Origin: an uncultured Planctomycetaceae bacterium
Lineage (GTDB): Bacteria > Planctomycetota > Planctomycetia > Pirellulales > UBA1268
Direction: 5' to 3'
Assembly (NCBI GenBank): GCA_903951635.1
Contig: CAJBCV010000249.1
Span: 1 to 47,969 of the forward strand
DNA: 47,969 bases
In this document: piece after piece, positions 37,435 through 45,425 of the stretch
How the letters are laid out: every line of letters begins with the position of its first letter
Numbering within the stretch: the stretch's first letter is position 1
Made by a program: the position numbers and the translations under genes
Notes under the pieces: generated by a model
What the model was told of the DNA's origin: nothing
Database searches by the model: none
The model's input: the letters and a program-made list of their open reading frames with translations, nothing else

Positions 37435-37698
37435 ATGCGCATGGCGACCAACAGCGACTCACCAGCGGTGACTGATGACACCCGTTTCGACGACGGGGAG
37501 TGGGCGGCTTGGTATGCGCTCACGCCGCTGCAACGGCTCGAGGAAAGCAGCAAGCTGTGGGAGACCTACCTGACGCTGGGAGGTTCGCTTGACCCCGAGC
37601 CCGATTCTCAAAGTCCTTTCTTCGATCCAGCGGAATGGCGTGCGGGCGCTCTTGATGGGCGGCCAGGCCTGCGTGTTGTACGGCGGGGCGGAGTTTAG
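37435..37698 (+). CDS. Small protein paired with a nucleotidyltransferase fragment
   Basis: 87 residues. The central part EWAAWYALTPLQRLEESSKL and ETYLTLGGSLDPEPDSQSPF reads as a genuine protein, with the end DGRPGLRVVRRGGV also in the style of this short family. Genes of this type commonly precede a nucleotidyltransferase gene, and here the reading frame overlaps the start of one by 110 bp. A second in-frame ATG is two codons downstream. The role is unknown; an accessory part of a two-gene toxin-antitoxin-like module is an inference. Confidence 0.6.
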   Translation: MRMATNSDSPAVTDDTRFDDGEWAAWYALTPLQRLEESSKLWETYLTLGGSLDPEPDSQSPFFDPAEWRAGALDGRPGLRVVRRGGV

Positions 37699-37831
37699 CC
37701 GCGACACCGATCTCGTCGCCGACCCAGAGCCCGTGATCGCCAAGCTCGCCGAGCTCCTCCCGGGGCGCTTCACCCCCGGCCCGACCGTGACCGCGTGCGT
37801 GAAGCCAGCGCTGTTTCGGAATCGTGGGTGA
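37589..37831 (+). pseudogene. Truncated nucleotidyltransferase (MNT/AbiEii-like)
   Basis: 80 residues from a TTG start. The nucleotidyltransferase pattern is clear: VRALLMGGQACVLYGGAEFS followed by RDTDLV, giving the Gly-Gly and DxD metal site. The family normally has about 150-200 residues, with a further catalytic Asp after the DxD motif. Here the frame passes from AELLPGRFTPGP to unrelated residues and stops, so the C-terminal half is missing. It is probably inactive. The next gene begins 166 bp later with no continuation seen. Confidence 0.65.
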
Positions 37832-37997
37832 GCCCGATTGCCTTGCGCTTTCTGTCGTACGGCTTGCGCGATCCGTAGTGCACCCCCACAATCGCGGCCC
37901 GATCCCCTCGGAAGCCTTGCGTCGTCGATAAAAGTCCCTATCTTCGCCGGCCTTTATCGACCGATGTCGGCCGCCTCGTTTTCAAGGGAACAACGTT

Positions 37998-38660
37998 ATG
38001 GGGTCTTTGAGCAAGGCTTCGTTTCAAGGCTTGCGTGTGGTTGCGTTGCTCGGGCTACTTGCCTGCGGCGTTGAAGGCACCACGAACGCTGGACTCATCA
38101 GCTATACGTCGGGCACGGGGGGCACGTTTGATCCTTCCACCCCGTCGAGCTTTACATTCACGAATTTTGGGACGGGAAGTCTGTCGTCCGGCGTTAACTA
38201 CACGGACGTCCAGGTTTTCGCCCGGTGGAGCGGCACGACCCCTTATCCAGGCGCCTTCAACATCACGTCACTTTCCTTGAGCACCCCTGGCACTTCCTCA
38301 GCGTTCAGCAACATTTCCTTCCTTGCTGGAACGACCGCCAACTCGCTCAGGAGCAACGGATATGTCACGCTAAACTCCGTGGTCAACACCACGAACCACA
38401 GTGGCGTTCAACTGACACTCACCATCCCTACTTTGACGGTGAGTGACGGCTGGAATCTCCAGTTCGCTCTGGGCTTCACGGACGGCGGCCTCAACACCAA
38501 TGCGACGGCTTTCCAAACCGTCACCGCCGTGAACGCGGCCGTACCAGAGATCGACCCCGCCACCGGCGGCAGCGCGCTCTCGCTCGTCGCCGGGGTGCTG
38601 GCGATGGTCGAGCAGCGGCGGCGGAAGCGGGCCGCCGCGGCGGTCGTGGCGACCGTCTGA
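37998..38660 (+). CDS. Exported protein with VPEIDPAT sorting tail
   Basis: 220 residues. An AAGGGAA lies about 7 bases before the ATG. The signal peptide is LRVVALLGLLACGVEGTTNAG. The body is rich in Ser, Thr, Gly and Asn with a beta pattern, and has no Cys or enzyme motif. The C-terminus is VPEIDPATGG, a hydrophobic stretch (SALSLVAGVLAMV) and EQRRRKR, the same tripartite tail as the proteins at 709-2289 and 38921-39718. It is convergent with the latter. Its role is probably surface or matrix attachment; ligand unknown. Confidence 0.75.
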   Translation: MGSLSKASFQGLRVVALLGLLACGVEGTTNAGLISYTSGTGGTFDPSTPSSFTFTNFGTGSLSSGVNYTDVQVFARWSGTTPYPGAFNITSLSLSTPGTSSAFSNISFLAGTTANSLRSNGYVTLNSVVNTTNHSGVQLTLTIPTLTVSDGWNLQFALGFTDGGLNTNATAFQTVTAVNAAVPEIDPATGGSALSLVAGVLAMVEQRRRKRAAAAVVATV

Positions 38661-38854
38661 CCAAAGGATGGGACGCCAAAGTCTTTGTTGTCGGCTGGGA
38701 TTCGCCCGACTCGAAGATCAGTAATCAACTCCTCGATTCGAATGAGCCGTCGGTCTTTGCCCGGCTCGTCGAATCGCGCACGAGTTCATGCCGGCCTCGT
38801 CTGCTCCGACGTGCTTTGCCACGTGGAGTTCGGTGACGCCCCGCCAGGAAAAAG

Positions 38855-38886
38855 CCGGGCCGGGCATCGTGAGATGCCCGGCCCGG
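38855..38886 (-). terminator. Rho-independent terminator of the sorting-tail protein gene
   Basis: CCGGGCCGGGCATC pairs perfectly (14 bp) with its complement around a 4-nt loop. On the minus strand the stem is followed by CTTTTTCC. It lies 35 bp after the stop codon of the leftward gene at 38921-39718. The opposite strand has no T-run, so it probably acts in one direction. Confidence 0.8.
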
Positions 38887-38920
38887 GTGCATTGTCTTCA
38901 ACGAAAACGCCGTCGCCGGA

Positions 38921-39718
38921 TCAGGCGACCGCAGCCACAAGCAGCTTCCGGGCCCGCCGCTCGAGGATGCCAAGCGCCCCGACCACGAGCGCCAAAGCGC
39001 TGCCGAACGATGCCGGATCGATCTCCGGAACCGGAGCAGGCGGAAGCGACCCTTCTCCCAGCCAGACGCCGTCGAGGGCGCCTACCGGAAAACTCCCCGA
39101 GGGAGAGCCAGTGAACACGAACATCAGCAGCTGGCTCGCGGAGCTCGCCGTGAACGTCGTCGATCGCTGCGTCCAGCCGCTAAACCCACCGGAGAGGTTG
39201 CTGACGGTCGGCGAGGTGTAGGTTTCGCCGCCAAACGTCACATCCCAGAAGCCGCTCGTCGCTCCGGTGTACCCCGTCCGCTGTCCCAGCCCCTCGTAAA
39301 ACGAGAGGGTGTACTCGTTCCCAGCAGTCAAACCGCTGATCGTCTGGGAGAGCTGCTGCCGACCCGAGGATCCAATCTCGGAGGTGGCGGCGAACAGATT
39401 GCCGCCGTCCGGGCTGCCGGTCCCGGCCACCATGGAAAAGGCACCGCCGAGCGGTGCATTGACCGTCGCCGTCGGACTCGTCATCAAGAAACTATAGGTG
39501 CCAGCGATACCCCACTGAGCGTTATCCTGATCGAGGACGGCCAGTGACCACCCCGTCGGAGTCGTCTGCAGGTAGGTCATTTTGTCAGCGCCGTTGCTCG
39601 TCTGCTCAAAGCCACCATTGGAGACGAGATTGACGGACGTCGCCTGGGCGCCACGAACTGCCGGGAAGGCCAGCAGCGCGGTCGCCAGGAGAAGCATGCG
39701 GGGAACGGTTTTCATCAT
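38921..39718 (-). CDS. Exported protein with VPEIDPAS sorting tail (choice-of-anchor-like)
   Basis: About 265 residues. The ATG pair at 39716-39718/39713-39715 starts MMKTVPRMLLLATALLAFPAV, a signal peptide ending near AQA. The mature protein opens VNLVSNGGFEQ, as in carbohydrate-binding-like jelly-roll domains, with GGNLFAATSEIG, QQLSQTISGLTAGNEYTLSF and ASQLLMFVFTGSP typical of this fold. The tail is VPEIDPASFGSALALVVGAL, then GILERRARK. Other planctomycete proteins share this tail, which I take as a PEP-CTERM variant. It has its own strong terminator. Confidence 0.8.
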   Translation of the reverse strand: MMKTVPRMLLLATALLAFPAVRGAQATSVNLVSNGGFEQTSNGADKMTYLQTTPTGWSLAVLDQDNAQWGIAGTYSFLMTSPTATVNAPLGGAFSMVAGTGSPDGGNLFAATSEIGSSGRQQLSQTISGLTAGNEYTLSFYEGLGQRTGYTGATSGFWDVTFGGETYTSPTVSNLSGGFSGWTQRSTTFTASSASQLLMFVFTGSPSGSFPVGALDGVWLGEGSLPPAPVPEIDPASFGSALALVVGALGILERRARKLLVAAVA

Positions 39719-40218
39719 GAAACTCTTTCGGAAGTTGAAACCGACGGAATGGAGAGACGACCGACGCTCGACCGTCCTCCCGGATCGGTCAGTGACGCCA
39801 AAGCCCACGGAGAGGCTCCGGGGCCAAGCAGACTGACCGGACGAGCGCCGCACCACCCCCCCGACCGCGGTGCTCCACACCGGAGATCCTCGCGACGGCG
39901 GCGGATGAAAACAGACTCCTCCTAGAGTAAATAGCCGTCGCCGCGCCAAAACCTGACAGCGACCGATTCTCACAAAAAGATTTTTTCTGCCTGGCCGGCT
40001 CCAAGCAGGGTGGCCGACGCGGCCGCCAAAGGCATCCGCCTCCAGTTCGGCAATCCCCAGGGGCATTTTCTGGTGGGGGCAACCCCATGAGGGTGACCGG
40101 CCCTTGCAACACTCTCTTGAACCGAGCCCCATGTTCCACCATTTTGATGGAATATCATTTTGATGGATGCCGATGGTTCATGCGCCTCAAGGCAGGGCCT
40201 GAAAGCCGGGAGTGAGCG
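39719..40218. other. Intergenic region with sorting-protein promoter and toxin-antitoxin operator
   Basis: 500 bp between divergent genes. No protein-like frame is convincing. On the minus strand, A/T-rich stretches (39905-39990, with TATTTACTCTAGGAGGAG) suggest a promoter with a leader of about 200 nt for the sorting-tail gene. On the plus side, direct repeats at 40140-40167 precede the antitoxin gene. Confidence 0.45.
40140..40167 (+). promoter_or_regulatory. Direct repeat, possible antitoxin operator
   Basis: CATTTTGATGGA occurs at 40140-40151 and 40156-40167, a 16-bp spacing. It ends 51 bp before the antitoxin ATG. Ribbon-helix-helix antitoxins bind short repeats of this kind to repress their own operon; the assignment is inferred. 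Confidence 0.4.
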
Positions 40219-40485
40219 ATGGTGAAGACCCAGATCCAGATTCCCGACGAGCTCTACCGCCGCGTCAAACAACTCGCCGCAGCCCAGGAGTGGTCGCTCG
40301 CGGAGACTCTCCGCCGCGGGGCAGAGCTGCTCCTCGCCAGCCGGCCGCAGGCCGGGATGGCCGGCGCCTGGTCGCTCGGCCCCCCGGCCAACACCCGGCT
40401 CCGGATCGATCCGTTCGCCGATGAGGCGTGGCGTGAGGAGGCCAATCTCGGTTCGTCGGCCACCCGGATGAAGCGACGCTCATGA
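40219..40485 (+). CDS. Ribbon-helix-helix antitoxin (VapB-like)
   Basis: 88 residues. The N-terminal KTQIQIPDELYRRVKQLAAA and QEWSLAETLRRGAELLLAS form a beta-strand followed by two helices, the ribbon-helix-helix DNA-binding fold. The C-terminal part (GPPANTRLRIDPFADEAWREE) is disordered-looking and would wrap the toxin. The gene has GGGAG upstream of its ATG. Its stop overlaps the ATG of the PIN toxin gene (ATGA), so both are translated together. It should repress its own operon and neutralise the toxin. Confidence 0.85.
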   Translation: MVKTQIQIPDELYRRVKQLAAAQEWSLAETLRRGAELLLASRPQAGMAGAWSLGPPANTRLRIDPFADEAWREEANLGSSATRMKRRS

Positions 40486-40928
40486 GCGGCCTCGGCATGA
40501 TCGCCTGCGACACGAACATCCTCTTCCCTGCCCTCGAAGCGTCGCACCCCGATCACGGGGCTGCCCGGGCGTGGCTCGAGTCGATGGTCGGGAATGAATC
40601 GTTCGCGTTGTGTGAACTGGTGCTCACGGAGGTCTACACGCTCCTGCGAAACGCGGCGATCTGTGCCGAGCCTCTCTCCGCAGCCGCCGCCGTGGCGCTG
40701 ATCGAAAACCTCCGCGGTAATCCCGCCTGGCTCGTGCTCGACCATCCCGGGCCGGGTCTGATGGACAAGGTGTGGGGTGTGGCCCGCCAGACCGAGTCAG
40801 CGCGGCGGATCTACGACATCCGGCTGGCGCTCACTTTGCGGCACGCAGGCGTCCGCTCCTTCGCCACGGCCAACATCCGCGACTTCCGCAGCTTCGGCTT
40901 CGAGAAGGTCTGGAATCCGCTCGCGTAG
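40482..40928 (+). CDS. PIN-domain toxin (VapC-like ribonuclease)
   Basis: 148 residues. The PIN fold has conserved acids: Asp in MIACDTNILFPAL, Glu in LCELVLTEVYTLLRN, Asp in ARRIYDIRLALTL and Asp in FATANIRDFRSFGF. These bind Mg2+ or Mn2+ for RNA cleavage. Toxins of this kind cleave tRNA or rRNA and stop growth when the antitoxin is lost. It begins inside the antitoxin stop codon. The frame is intact and all four acids remain, so it is probably functional. Confidence 0.88.
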   Translation: MSGLGMIACDTNILFPALEASHPDHGAARAWLESMVGNESFALCELVLTEVYTLLRNAAICAEPLSAAAAVALIENLRGNPAWLVLDHPGPGLMDKVWGVARQTESARRIYDIRLALTLRHAGVRSFATANIRDFRSFGFEKVWNPLA

Positions 40929-40972
40929 CGCGGGCAGGAGAACCCCCGGCGGCAAGGTGCCGGCCATTCATT

Positions 40973-41002
40973 CCGGGCCCACTGGCAACCCGGGTTTGTT
41001 TT
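40973..41002 (+). terminator. Weak hairpin with T-run after the toxin gene
   Basis: CCGGG (40973-40977) pairs with CCCGG (40989-40993) around an 11-nt loop and is followed by GTTTGTTTT. It lies 45 bp after the toxin stop codon. The short stem makes it a weak terminator at best. Confidence 0.35.
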
Positions 41003-41014
41003 CCCGCCCGCCAT

Positions 41015-41034
41015 ATCTCTGTTGCAACAGATAT
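41015..41034 (+). promoter_or_regulatory. Palindrome, likely MarR operator
   Basis: TCTGTTGCAACAGA (41018-41031) is a perfect 14-bp palindrome, extended to 20 bp with one mismatched pair. It lies 48 bp before the GTG start of the MarR-type gene, where an autoregulatory operator is expected. Size and symmetry fit a winged-helix dimer. Confidence 0.65.
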
Positions 41035-41082
41035 CGTTGCCACGTAGACTTCCGCCTCCACCCCACCGGAGGCGTTTCGAAC

Positions 41083-41595
41083 GTGGCGAAGTCGGCCCTG
41101 CAGAAAGCGCTCGGGAAGAAGCAGCCGTTTGCCTGCCGCGAGCAGGAGGTCGCCTTGAACCTCCTCCGGACTGCCGACGTTCTCTCCCGGGAGGGGCACG
41201 CCCTGTTCGAGCGTTACAGTCTCTCCGGCCCGCAATTCAACGTCCTGCGGATCCTCCGCGGCCATCGCGACACGGGGCTGCCGTGCCAAAGAATCGTCGC
41301 CGAGATGGTGACACAGACGCCCGACATCACCCGCCTTGTCGATCGCCTCGAGGCGGCGGGGCTGGTGCGGCGTGAGCGCACGGAGGCCGATCGCCGTCTC
41401 GTTCTCGTCCATGTCACCGCCGCCGGCCTCACCGTCCTCGCCCGGCTCGACGAGCCGATCCTCGCCCTTCACCGCGCTCAGATGGAGCATCTGTCGGCGG
41501 ACGAGCTCGCCGAGCTCAATCGCCTCCTCGTGAAGCTACGGCAGCCCGCAGAAAAGCCCGTCGCCGCCGTGAAGCACAAAGCCCGCTCGCTATGA
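41083..41595 (+). CDS. MarR-family transcriptional regulator
   Basis: 170 residues from a GTG start (VAKSALQKALGKKQPF). The frame is open further upstream, but overlaps the toxin gene and runs through the operator. The winged helix is typical: LSGPQFNVLRILRG, then CQRIVAEMVTQTPDITRLVDRLEAAGLVRRERTEADRRLVLVHVT with the DxR wing (EADRRL). MarR dimers repress until a small phenolic or oxidant ligand binds. The next gene (YceI) starts 37 bp later in the same direction, so it is probably in the same operon. Confidence 0.9.
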   Translation: MAKSALQKALGKKQPFACREQEVALNLLRTADVLSREGHALFERYSLSGPQFNVLRILRGHRDTGLPCQRIVAEMVTQTPDITRLVDRLEAAGLVRRERTEADRRLVLVHVTAAGLTVLARLDEPILALHRAQMEHLSADELAELNRLLVKLRQPAEKPVAAVKHKARSL

Positions 41596-41632
41596 GATTT
41601 GCCCAGACCAACGCATGAATAATGGAGTTTCC

Positions 41633-42172
41633 ATGCTGCTCAATCGAATCGTCGCCGCTGTCGTCGTTGCCTGTCTGCTCGGGAATCTCTCCCGAGCCGA
41701 GGAGGCCCGCTACCGTCTCACCGAGGCCAACACGAAGATCGAGTTCACCGGCACAAAGCCGGGGGGGAAGCACGACGGCGGCTTCAAGCGAGTCAGCGGC
41801 TCGATTGTGATCGCCGACGACGCCGAGCCGCAGGTCGACGTCGAGATCGACTGTGGCTCGGTGTGGTCCGATAATTTCCTCCTCACCTGGCACCTCAAGG
41901 GAGCCGACCTTCTCAACGTCAAGAAGCACCCCAAGGCTCGGTTCAAGAGCACGTCGGTCGTGACCACCGACGAGGGGACCCGGATCGAGGGGAAGCTAAC
42001 GTTCCTCGGCGTCACGAAGCCGGTCACAGTCGATGCCACCCTCGACGCCGGCAAGACGCTCCGCCTCCGCGGCCGGGCCATCCTCGACCGCCGCGACTTC
42101 GGCATGACCTACGGCAAGGACAAGATTGCCGACCCCGTCGAGGTCCGTTTCGACGTCACCGCCGGGGAATAG
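41633..42172 (+). CDS. YceI-family periplasmic lipocalin-like protein
   Basis: About 179 residues. A GGAG lies 5 bases before the ATG at 41633, so this start is preferred over the ATG 6 codons upstream. The signal peptide is LLNRIVAAVVVACLLGNLSRA. The mature protein has the YceI pattern: RLTEANTKIEFTGTKPGGKH, VDVEIDCGSVWSDN, LLNVKKHPKARFKST, LTFLGVTKPVTVDATL and RRDFGMTY. YceI proteins bind isoprenoids such as polyprenyl chains and respond to stress or high pH in E. coli. The upstream MarR gene probably controls it. Confidence 0.9.
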   Translation: MLLNRIVAAVVVACLLGNLSRAEEARYRLTEANTKIEFTGTKPGGKHDGGFKRVSGSIVIADDAEPQVDVEIDCGSVWSDNFLLTWHLKGADLLNVKKHPKARFKSTSVVTTDEGTRIEGKLTFLGVTKPVTVDATLDAGKTLRLRGRAILDRRDFGMTYGKDKIADPVEVRFDVTAGE

Positions 42173-42205
42173 TTCTTCCCGCTGGGGCGCCGCGGAAAGC
42201 TTTGT

Positions 42206-45115
42206 TCACGACCCCGTCGGCGCCTCCGCCCAGGCCGACACCGGCACGCAACTGCAGAAGAGATTGCGGTCACCGTGGACGTTGTCGACGCGCCCCACCG
42301 GCGGCCAGTATTTCGCCCGCTTCAGGGCCGGCACCGGGAAGGCGGCCGTCTCGCGCGAATAGGAATGCTCCCAATCGGTGGCGACGACCGTGGCCGCGGT
42401 ATGCGGCGCGGCCTTGAGCGGGTTGTCGTCCTGCGACCACTCCCCCGCCTCGATCTTTCGGATCTCGCCGCGGATCGCGATCATCGCGTCGATGAAGCGA
42501 TCGAGCTCGGCCAGCGGCTCGCTCTCCGTCGGCTCGACCATGAGCGTCCCCGGCACCGGGAAGCTGAGCGTCGGCGCATGGAAGCCGTAGTCGATGAGCC
42601 GCTTGGCGACATCCTCGGCCGTGACGCCGCTGGTCTCTTTGAGCGGACGCAGATCGAGGATGCACTCGTGGGCCACCCGGCCGTTGGCACTGGTGTAGAG
42701 CGTGGGGAAGTGATCGCGAAGCCGGGCGCTGACGTAGTTGGCCGCAAGGATCGCCCCCTCCGTCGCTCTCAGGAGGCCGTCCCCCCCCATCATCCGGCAG
42801 TACATCCAGCTGATCGGCAGCACCGCGGCATTGCCCAGCGGCGCCGCCGAGACGGCACCGACCGCGCCGGTCGGCTGCCCACCGGTGGCATGCCCAGGGA
42901 GAAAAGGGACGAGATCCTCGACGACGCACACCGGCCCCACCCCCGGCCCGCCGCCGCCGTGCGGAATACAAAACGTCTTGTGGAGATTGAGGTGGCTGAC
43001 GTCGCCGCCAAACTCACCCGGCGACGCCGTGCCGACAAGCGCGTTCATGTTTGCCCCGTCGATATACACCCGGCCGCCATGGGCATGAACGAGCCGGCAC
43101 AGCTCCCCGACTTCGGTCTCGAACACGCCATGCGTGCTCGGGTAGGTGATCATCACCGCCGACAGCTGGTCGGAATACTGCTCGCACTTGGCCCGCAGCT
43201 CGGCCATGTCGACATTGCCATGGGCGTCGCAGCCGGTCACCACCACCTCCATCCCTGCCATCTGGGCGCTTGCCGGATTGGTGCCGTGGGCCGAGGAGGG
43301 GATGAGGCAGATCGTGCGGTGGCCCTGGCCACGGGCCCGCTGCCAGGCCTGGATGACCAAGAGCCCCGCATATTCCCCCTGGCTGCCGGCGTTCGGCTGG
43401 AGAGAGATGCCGGCGTAGCCGGTCGCCTCGCAGAGCCACTGCCGCAGCTGCCGGTCGAGCATCGAATATCCCTCGAGCTGCTCGGCCGGCGCGAAGGGAT
43501 GGATGTTGGCGAAGCCGGGCCAAGTGATCGGGATCATCTCGCTTGTGGCATTGAGCTTCATCGTGCAGCTGCCGAGCGGGATCATGCTCCGATCGAGGGC
43601 CAGATCCTTGTCAGACAGGCTGCGGATGTAGCGGAGCATCGCCGTCTCGGCGTGATGCGATTGGAACACCGGATGGGTGAGGAACGGGCTCGTGCGGCGA
43701 AGCGCCACGGGGATGAGCGAGTCGATCCCGCTCTCGAAGGCACTGATGTCGGGGAGCGTCTGCCCGTCGGTTGCAAACACCTTCCAGAGGGCGACCAGAT
43801 CGTCGCGCGTCGTCGTTTCGTCGAGGCTGATGGCCAGTGTGTGGGGGTCGAGCGTGCGGAGGTTCATCCCGGCGGCCCGGGCCCGCGCGGCGAAGTCTGC
43901 CGTCTGCTCCCCCGTCTCGAGCGTCAGCGTGTCGAAGGCACTTTGGCGACGGACAGCCACGCCGAGCTTGGCGAGGCCGACGGCGAGGATCGCCGTGGAG
44001 GTGGCGACGCGCTCGGCGATCTGCACGAGGCCATCGGGACCGTGGTACACGGCATACATGCTCGCCACCACCGCCGGGAGGACCTGCGCGGTGCAGATGT
44101 TGGAGGTCGCCTTCTCGCGGCGGATGTGTTGCTCGCGCGTCTGGAGGGCGAGCCGGTAGGCGGGATGGCCGTGGGCATCGATGCTCACGCCGACGAGCCG
44201 CCCCGGCATCGATCGCTTGAGGGCGTCGCGGCAGGCGAAGAAGGCGGCGTGCGGCCCGCCGCAGCCCATCGGCATCCCGAAGCGCTGCGTCGAGCCGAAG
44301 ACGATGTCGGCCCCCCATTCCCCCGGCGGCGTCAGAAGCGTGAGCGCGAGGATGTCGGCCGCCACGCAGAGGAGCGCGTGCTTCGCGTGGACTTTCTCGG
44401 CCAGGCCGCGAAAGTCGGCGATCGAGCCATCGGTGGCGGGATACTGCACGAGCGCCCCGAAGAACGCCTCGTGGCTGTCGATGAGCGTCGTGACGTCGCC
44501 GACGACCACCTCGATACCGAGCGGCTCCGCGCGCGTCTGCACGACCTCGATCGACTGCGGGTGGAGCCGAGCGTCGACGAGGAACACCGGGCTCTTGCTC
44601 CCGGCCGAGCGGCGGGCGAGGGTCATCGCCTCGGCGGCGCCGGTCGCCTCGTCGAGGAGCGAGGCATTGGCGATCGGCATCCCGGTAAGCTCGCAGACCA
44701 TCGTCTGGAAGTTGACCAGCGCCTCCATCCGCCCCTGGCTGATCTCGGCCTGGTAGGGGGTGTAGGCGGTGTACCAGGCGGGGTTTTCGAGGATGTTCCG
44801 CAAGATCACGCCGGGGGTGTGCGTGCCATGATAGCCCTGGCCGATGAAGCTCTTGAGGATCTTGTTGCGGGCGGCGATGCCCCGCAGTTCCGCAAGCGCC
44901 GCCGCTTCGGGAATGGCAGCGGGGATATCGATCGGGCGACGGCGGGCGATGCTCGCCGGCACGATGCCAGCGACGAGTGATTCGCTCGTGGCCTCTCCGA
45001 CGCAATCGAGCATGTGGCGCTCGTCGGCGGCGTCGGGGCCGATGTGGCGGGCGTGGAACTCGGCCGCGTTCTCGAGAAAACGAAGCGGCTTCACCGTGGC
45101 GGCGGGGCGGGACAT
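42206..45115 (-). CDS. gcvP: Glycine dehydrogenase (decarboxylating), P protein
   Basis: 969 residues, the size of the single-chain P protein. It decarboxylates glycine with pyridoxal phosphate and passes the aminomethyl group to the lipoyl arm of GcvH. The start [20 protein letters not shown] is standard. The N-terminal half includes [20 protein letters not shown]. The PLP lysine is in [18 protein letters not shown] (about residue 713). [15 protein letters not shown] and [10 protein letters not shown] are other family marks. The genes for GcvH, GcvT and lipoamide dehydrogenase are not in the window. A tandem glycine riboswitch precedes it. Confidence 0.97.
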   Translation of the reverse strand: MSRPAATVKPLRFLENAAEFHARHIGPDAADERHMLDCVGEATSESLVAGIVPASIARRRPIDIPAAIPEAAALAELRGIAARNKILKSFIGQGYHGTHTPGVILRNILENPAWYTAYTPYQAEISQGRMEALVNFQTMVCELTGMPIANASLLDEATGAAEAMTLARRSAGSKSPVFLVDARLHPQSIEVVQTRAEPLGIEVVVGDVTTLIDSHEAFFGALVQYPATDGSIADFRGLAEKVHAKHALLCVAADILALTLLTPPGEWGADIVFGSTQRFGMPMGCGGPHAAFFACRDALKRSMPGRLVGVSIDAHGHPAYRLALQTREQHIRREKATSNICTAQVLPAVVASMYAVYHGPDGLVQIAERVATSTAILAVGLAKLGVAVRRQSAFDTLTLETGEQTADFAARARAAGMNLRTLDPHTLAISLDETTTRDDLVALWKVFATDGQTLPDISAFESGIDSLIPVALRRTSPFLTHPVFQSHHAETAMLRYIRSLSDKDLALDRSMIPLGSCTMKLNATSEMIPITWPGFANIHPFAPAEQLEGYSMLDRQLRQWLCEATGYAGISLQPNAGSQGEYAGLLVIQAWQRARGQGHRTICLIPSSAHGTNPASAQMAGMEVVVTGCDAHGNVDMAELRAKCEQYSDQLSAVMITYPSTHGVFETEVGELCRLVHAHGGRVYIDGANMNALVGTASPGEFGGDVSHLNLHKTFCIPHGGGGPGVGPVCVVEDLVPFLPGHATGGQPTGAVGAVSAAPLGNAAVLPISWMYCRMMGGDGLLRATEGAILAANYVSARLRDHFPTLYTSANGRVAHECILDLRPLKETSGVTAEDVAKRLIDYGFHAPTLSFPVPGTLMVEPTESEPLAELDRFIDAMIAIRGEIRKIEAGEWSQDDNPLKAAPHTAATVVATDWEHSYSRETAAFPVPALKRAKYWPPVGRVDNVHGDRNLFCSCVPVSAWAEAPTGS

Positions 45116-45138
45116 GGCGGGGCTCCGGATGGCGTCCG

Positions 45139-45160
45139 AATCAGCGCATGCGCCGATTCA
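45139..45160 (-). promoter_or_regulatory. Hairpin between the riboswitch and the gcvP start
   Basis: On the minus strand GAATCGGCGC pairs with GCGCTGATTC (10 bp including one G-U) around a tight CATG-centred loop. It is 23 bases upstream of the ATG, and a GGAG lies between hairpin and ATG. It has no U-run. It could be part of the expression platform. Confidence 0.5.
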
Positions 45161-45169
45161 GGGGGAACC

Positions 45170-45332
45170 CTGTTGTCCTGGAACCTGAGAGATTCGCCGC
45201 GGGCGGCGCCCGTGGTTTGCCCCTTCGGTGGATGCCCGGCCCAAAGGTCGAGCATCACTCTCCAACAGTGTGGTCGTCAGTCCGTTTGCCTGAGCGTTCA
45301 GCCTTCGGCGGTCTTGCGACTCTCTCCTGACG
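45170..45332 (-). promoter_or_regulatory. Tandem glycine riboswitch
   Basis: Two glycine aptamers read on the minus strand. Aptamer 1 (45332-45275) has P1 CGTCAG/CTGACG and conserved GGAGAGA, GCCGAAGG and CTCAGGCAAACGGAC. Aptamer 2 (45268-45170) has P1 CTGTTG/CAACAG with GGAGAGTGA, ACCGAAGGGGCAAA, CTCTCAGG and CCAGGACAACAG. They are joined by a 6-nt linker (ACCACA). The gcvP ATG is 54 nt after aptamer 2. Glycine binding should raise gcvP expression, as in known gcv operons. Confidence 0.95.
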
Positions 45333-45425
45333 GTACCAAGTCTAGCAGGCTCCCCAAGATCAGCCACCGACCAGCGATCTCCCCCGGCCCAGACTGGCAA
45401 AACTTCGGGGAAACCGAGCGCCCGC

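Noticed and set aside
38664-38834. A short plus-strand frame reading GWDAKVFVVGWDSPDSKIS and similar after a sorting-tail gene
   Set aside because: It reads somewhat like protein but has no start codon in a good position, ends in Arg-rich residues and matches no family I know. It may be a remnant of a lost gene.
42275-44980. A 901-codon open frame on the plus strand opposite gcvP
   Set aside because: Its translation is rich in Arg, Gly, Asp and His without domain pattern. gcvP on the other strand has full-length family conservation, so this is a GC-driven antisense shadow.
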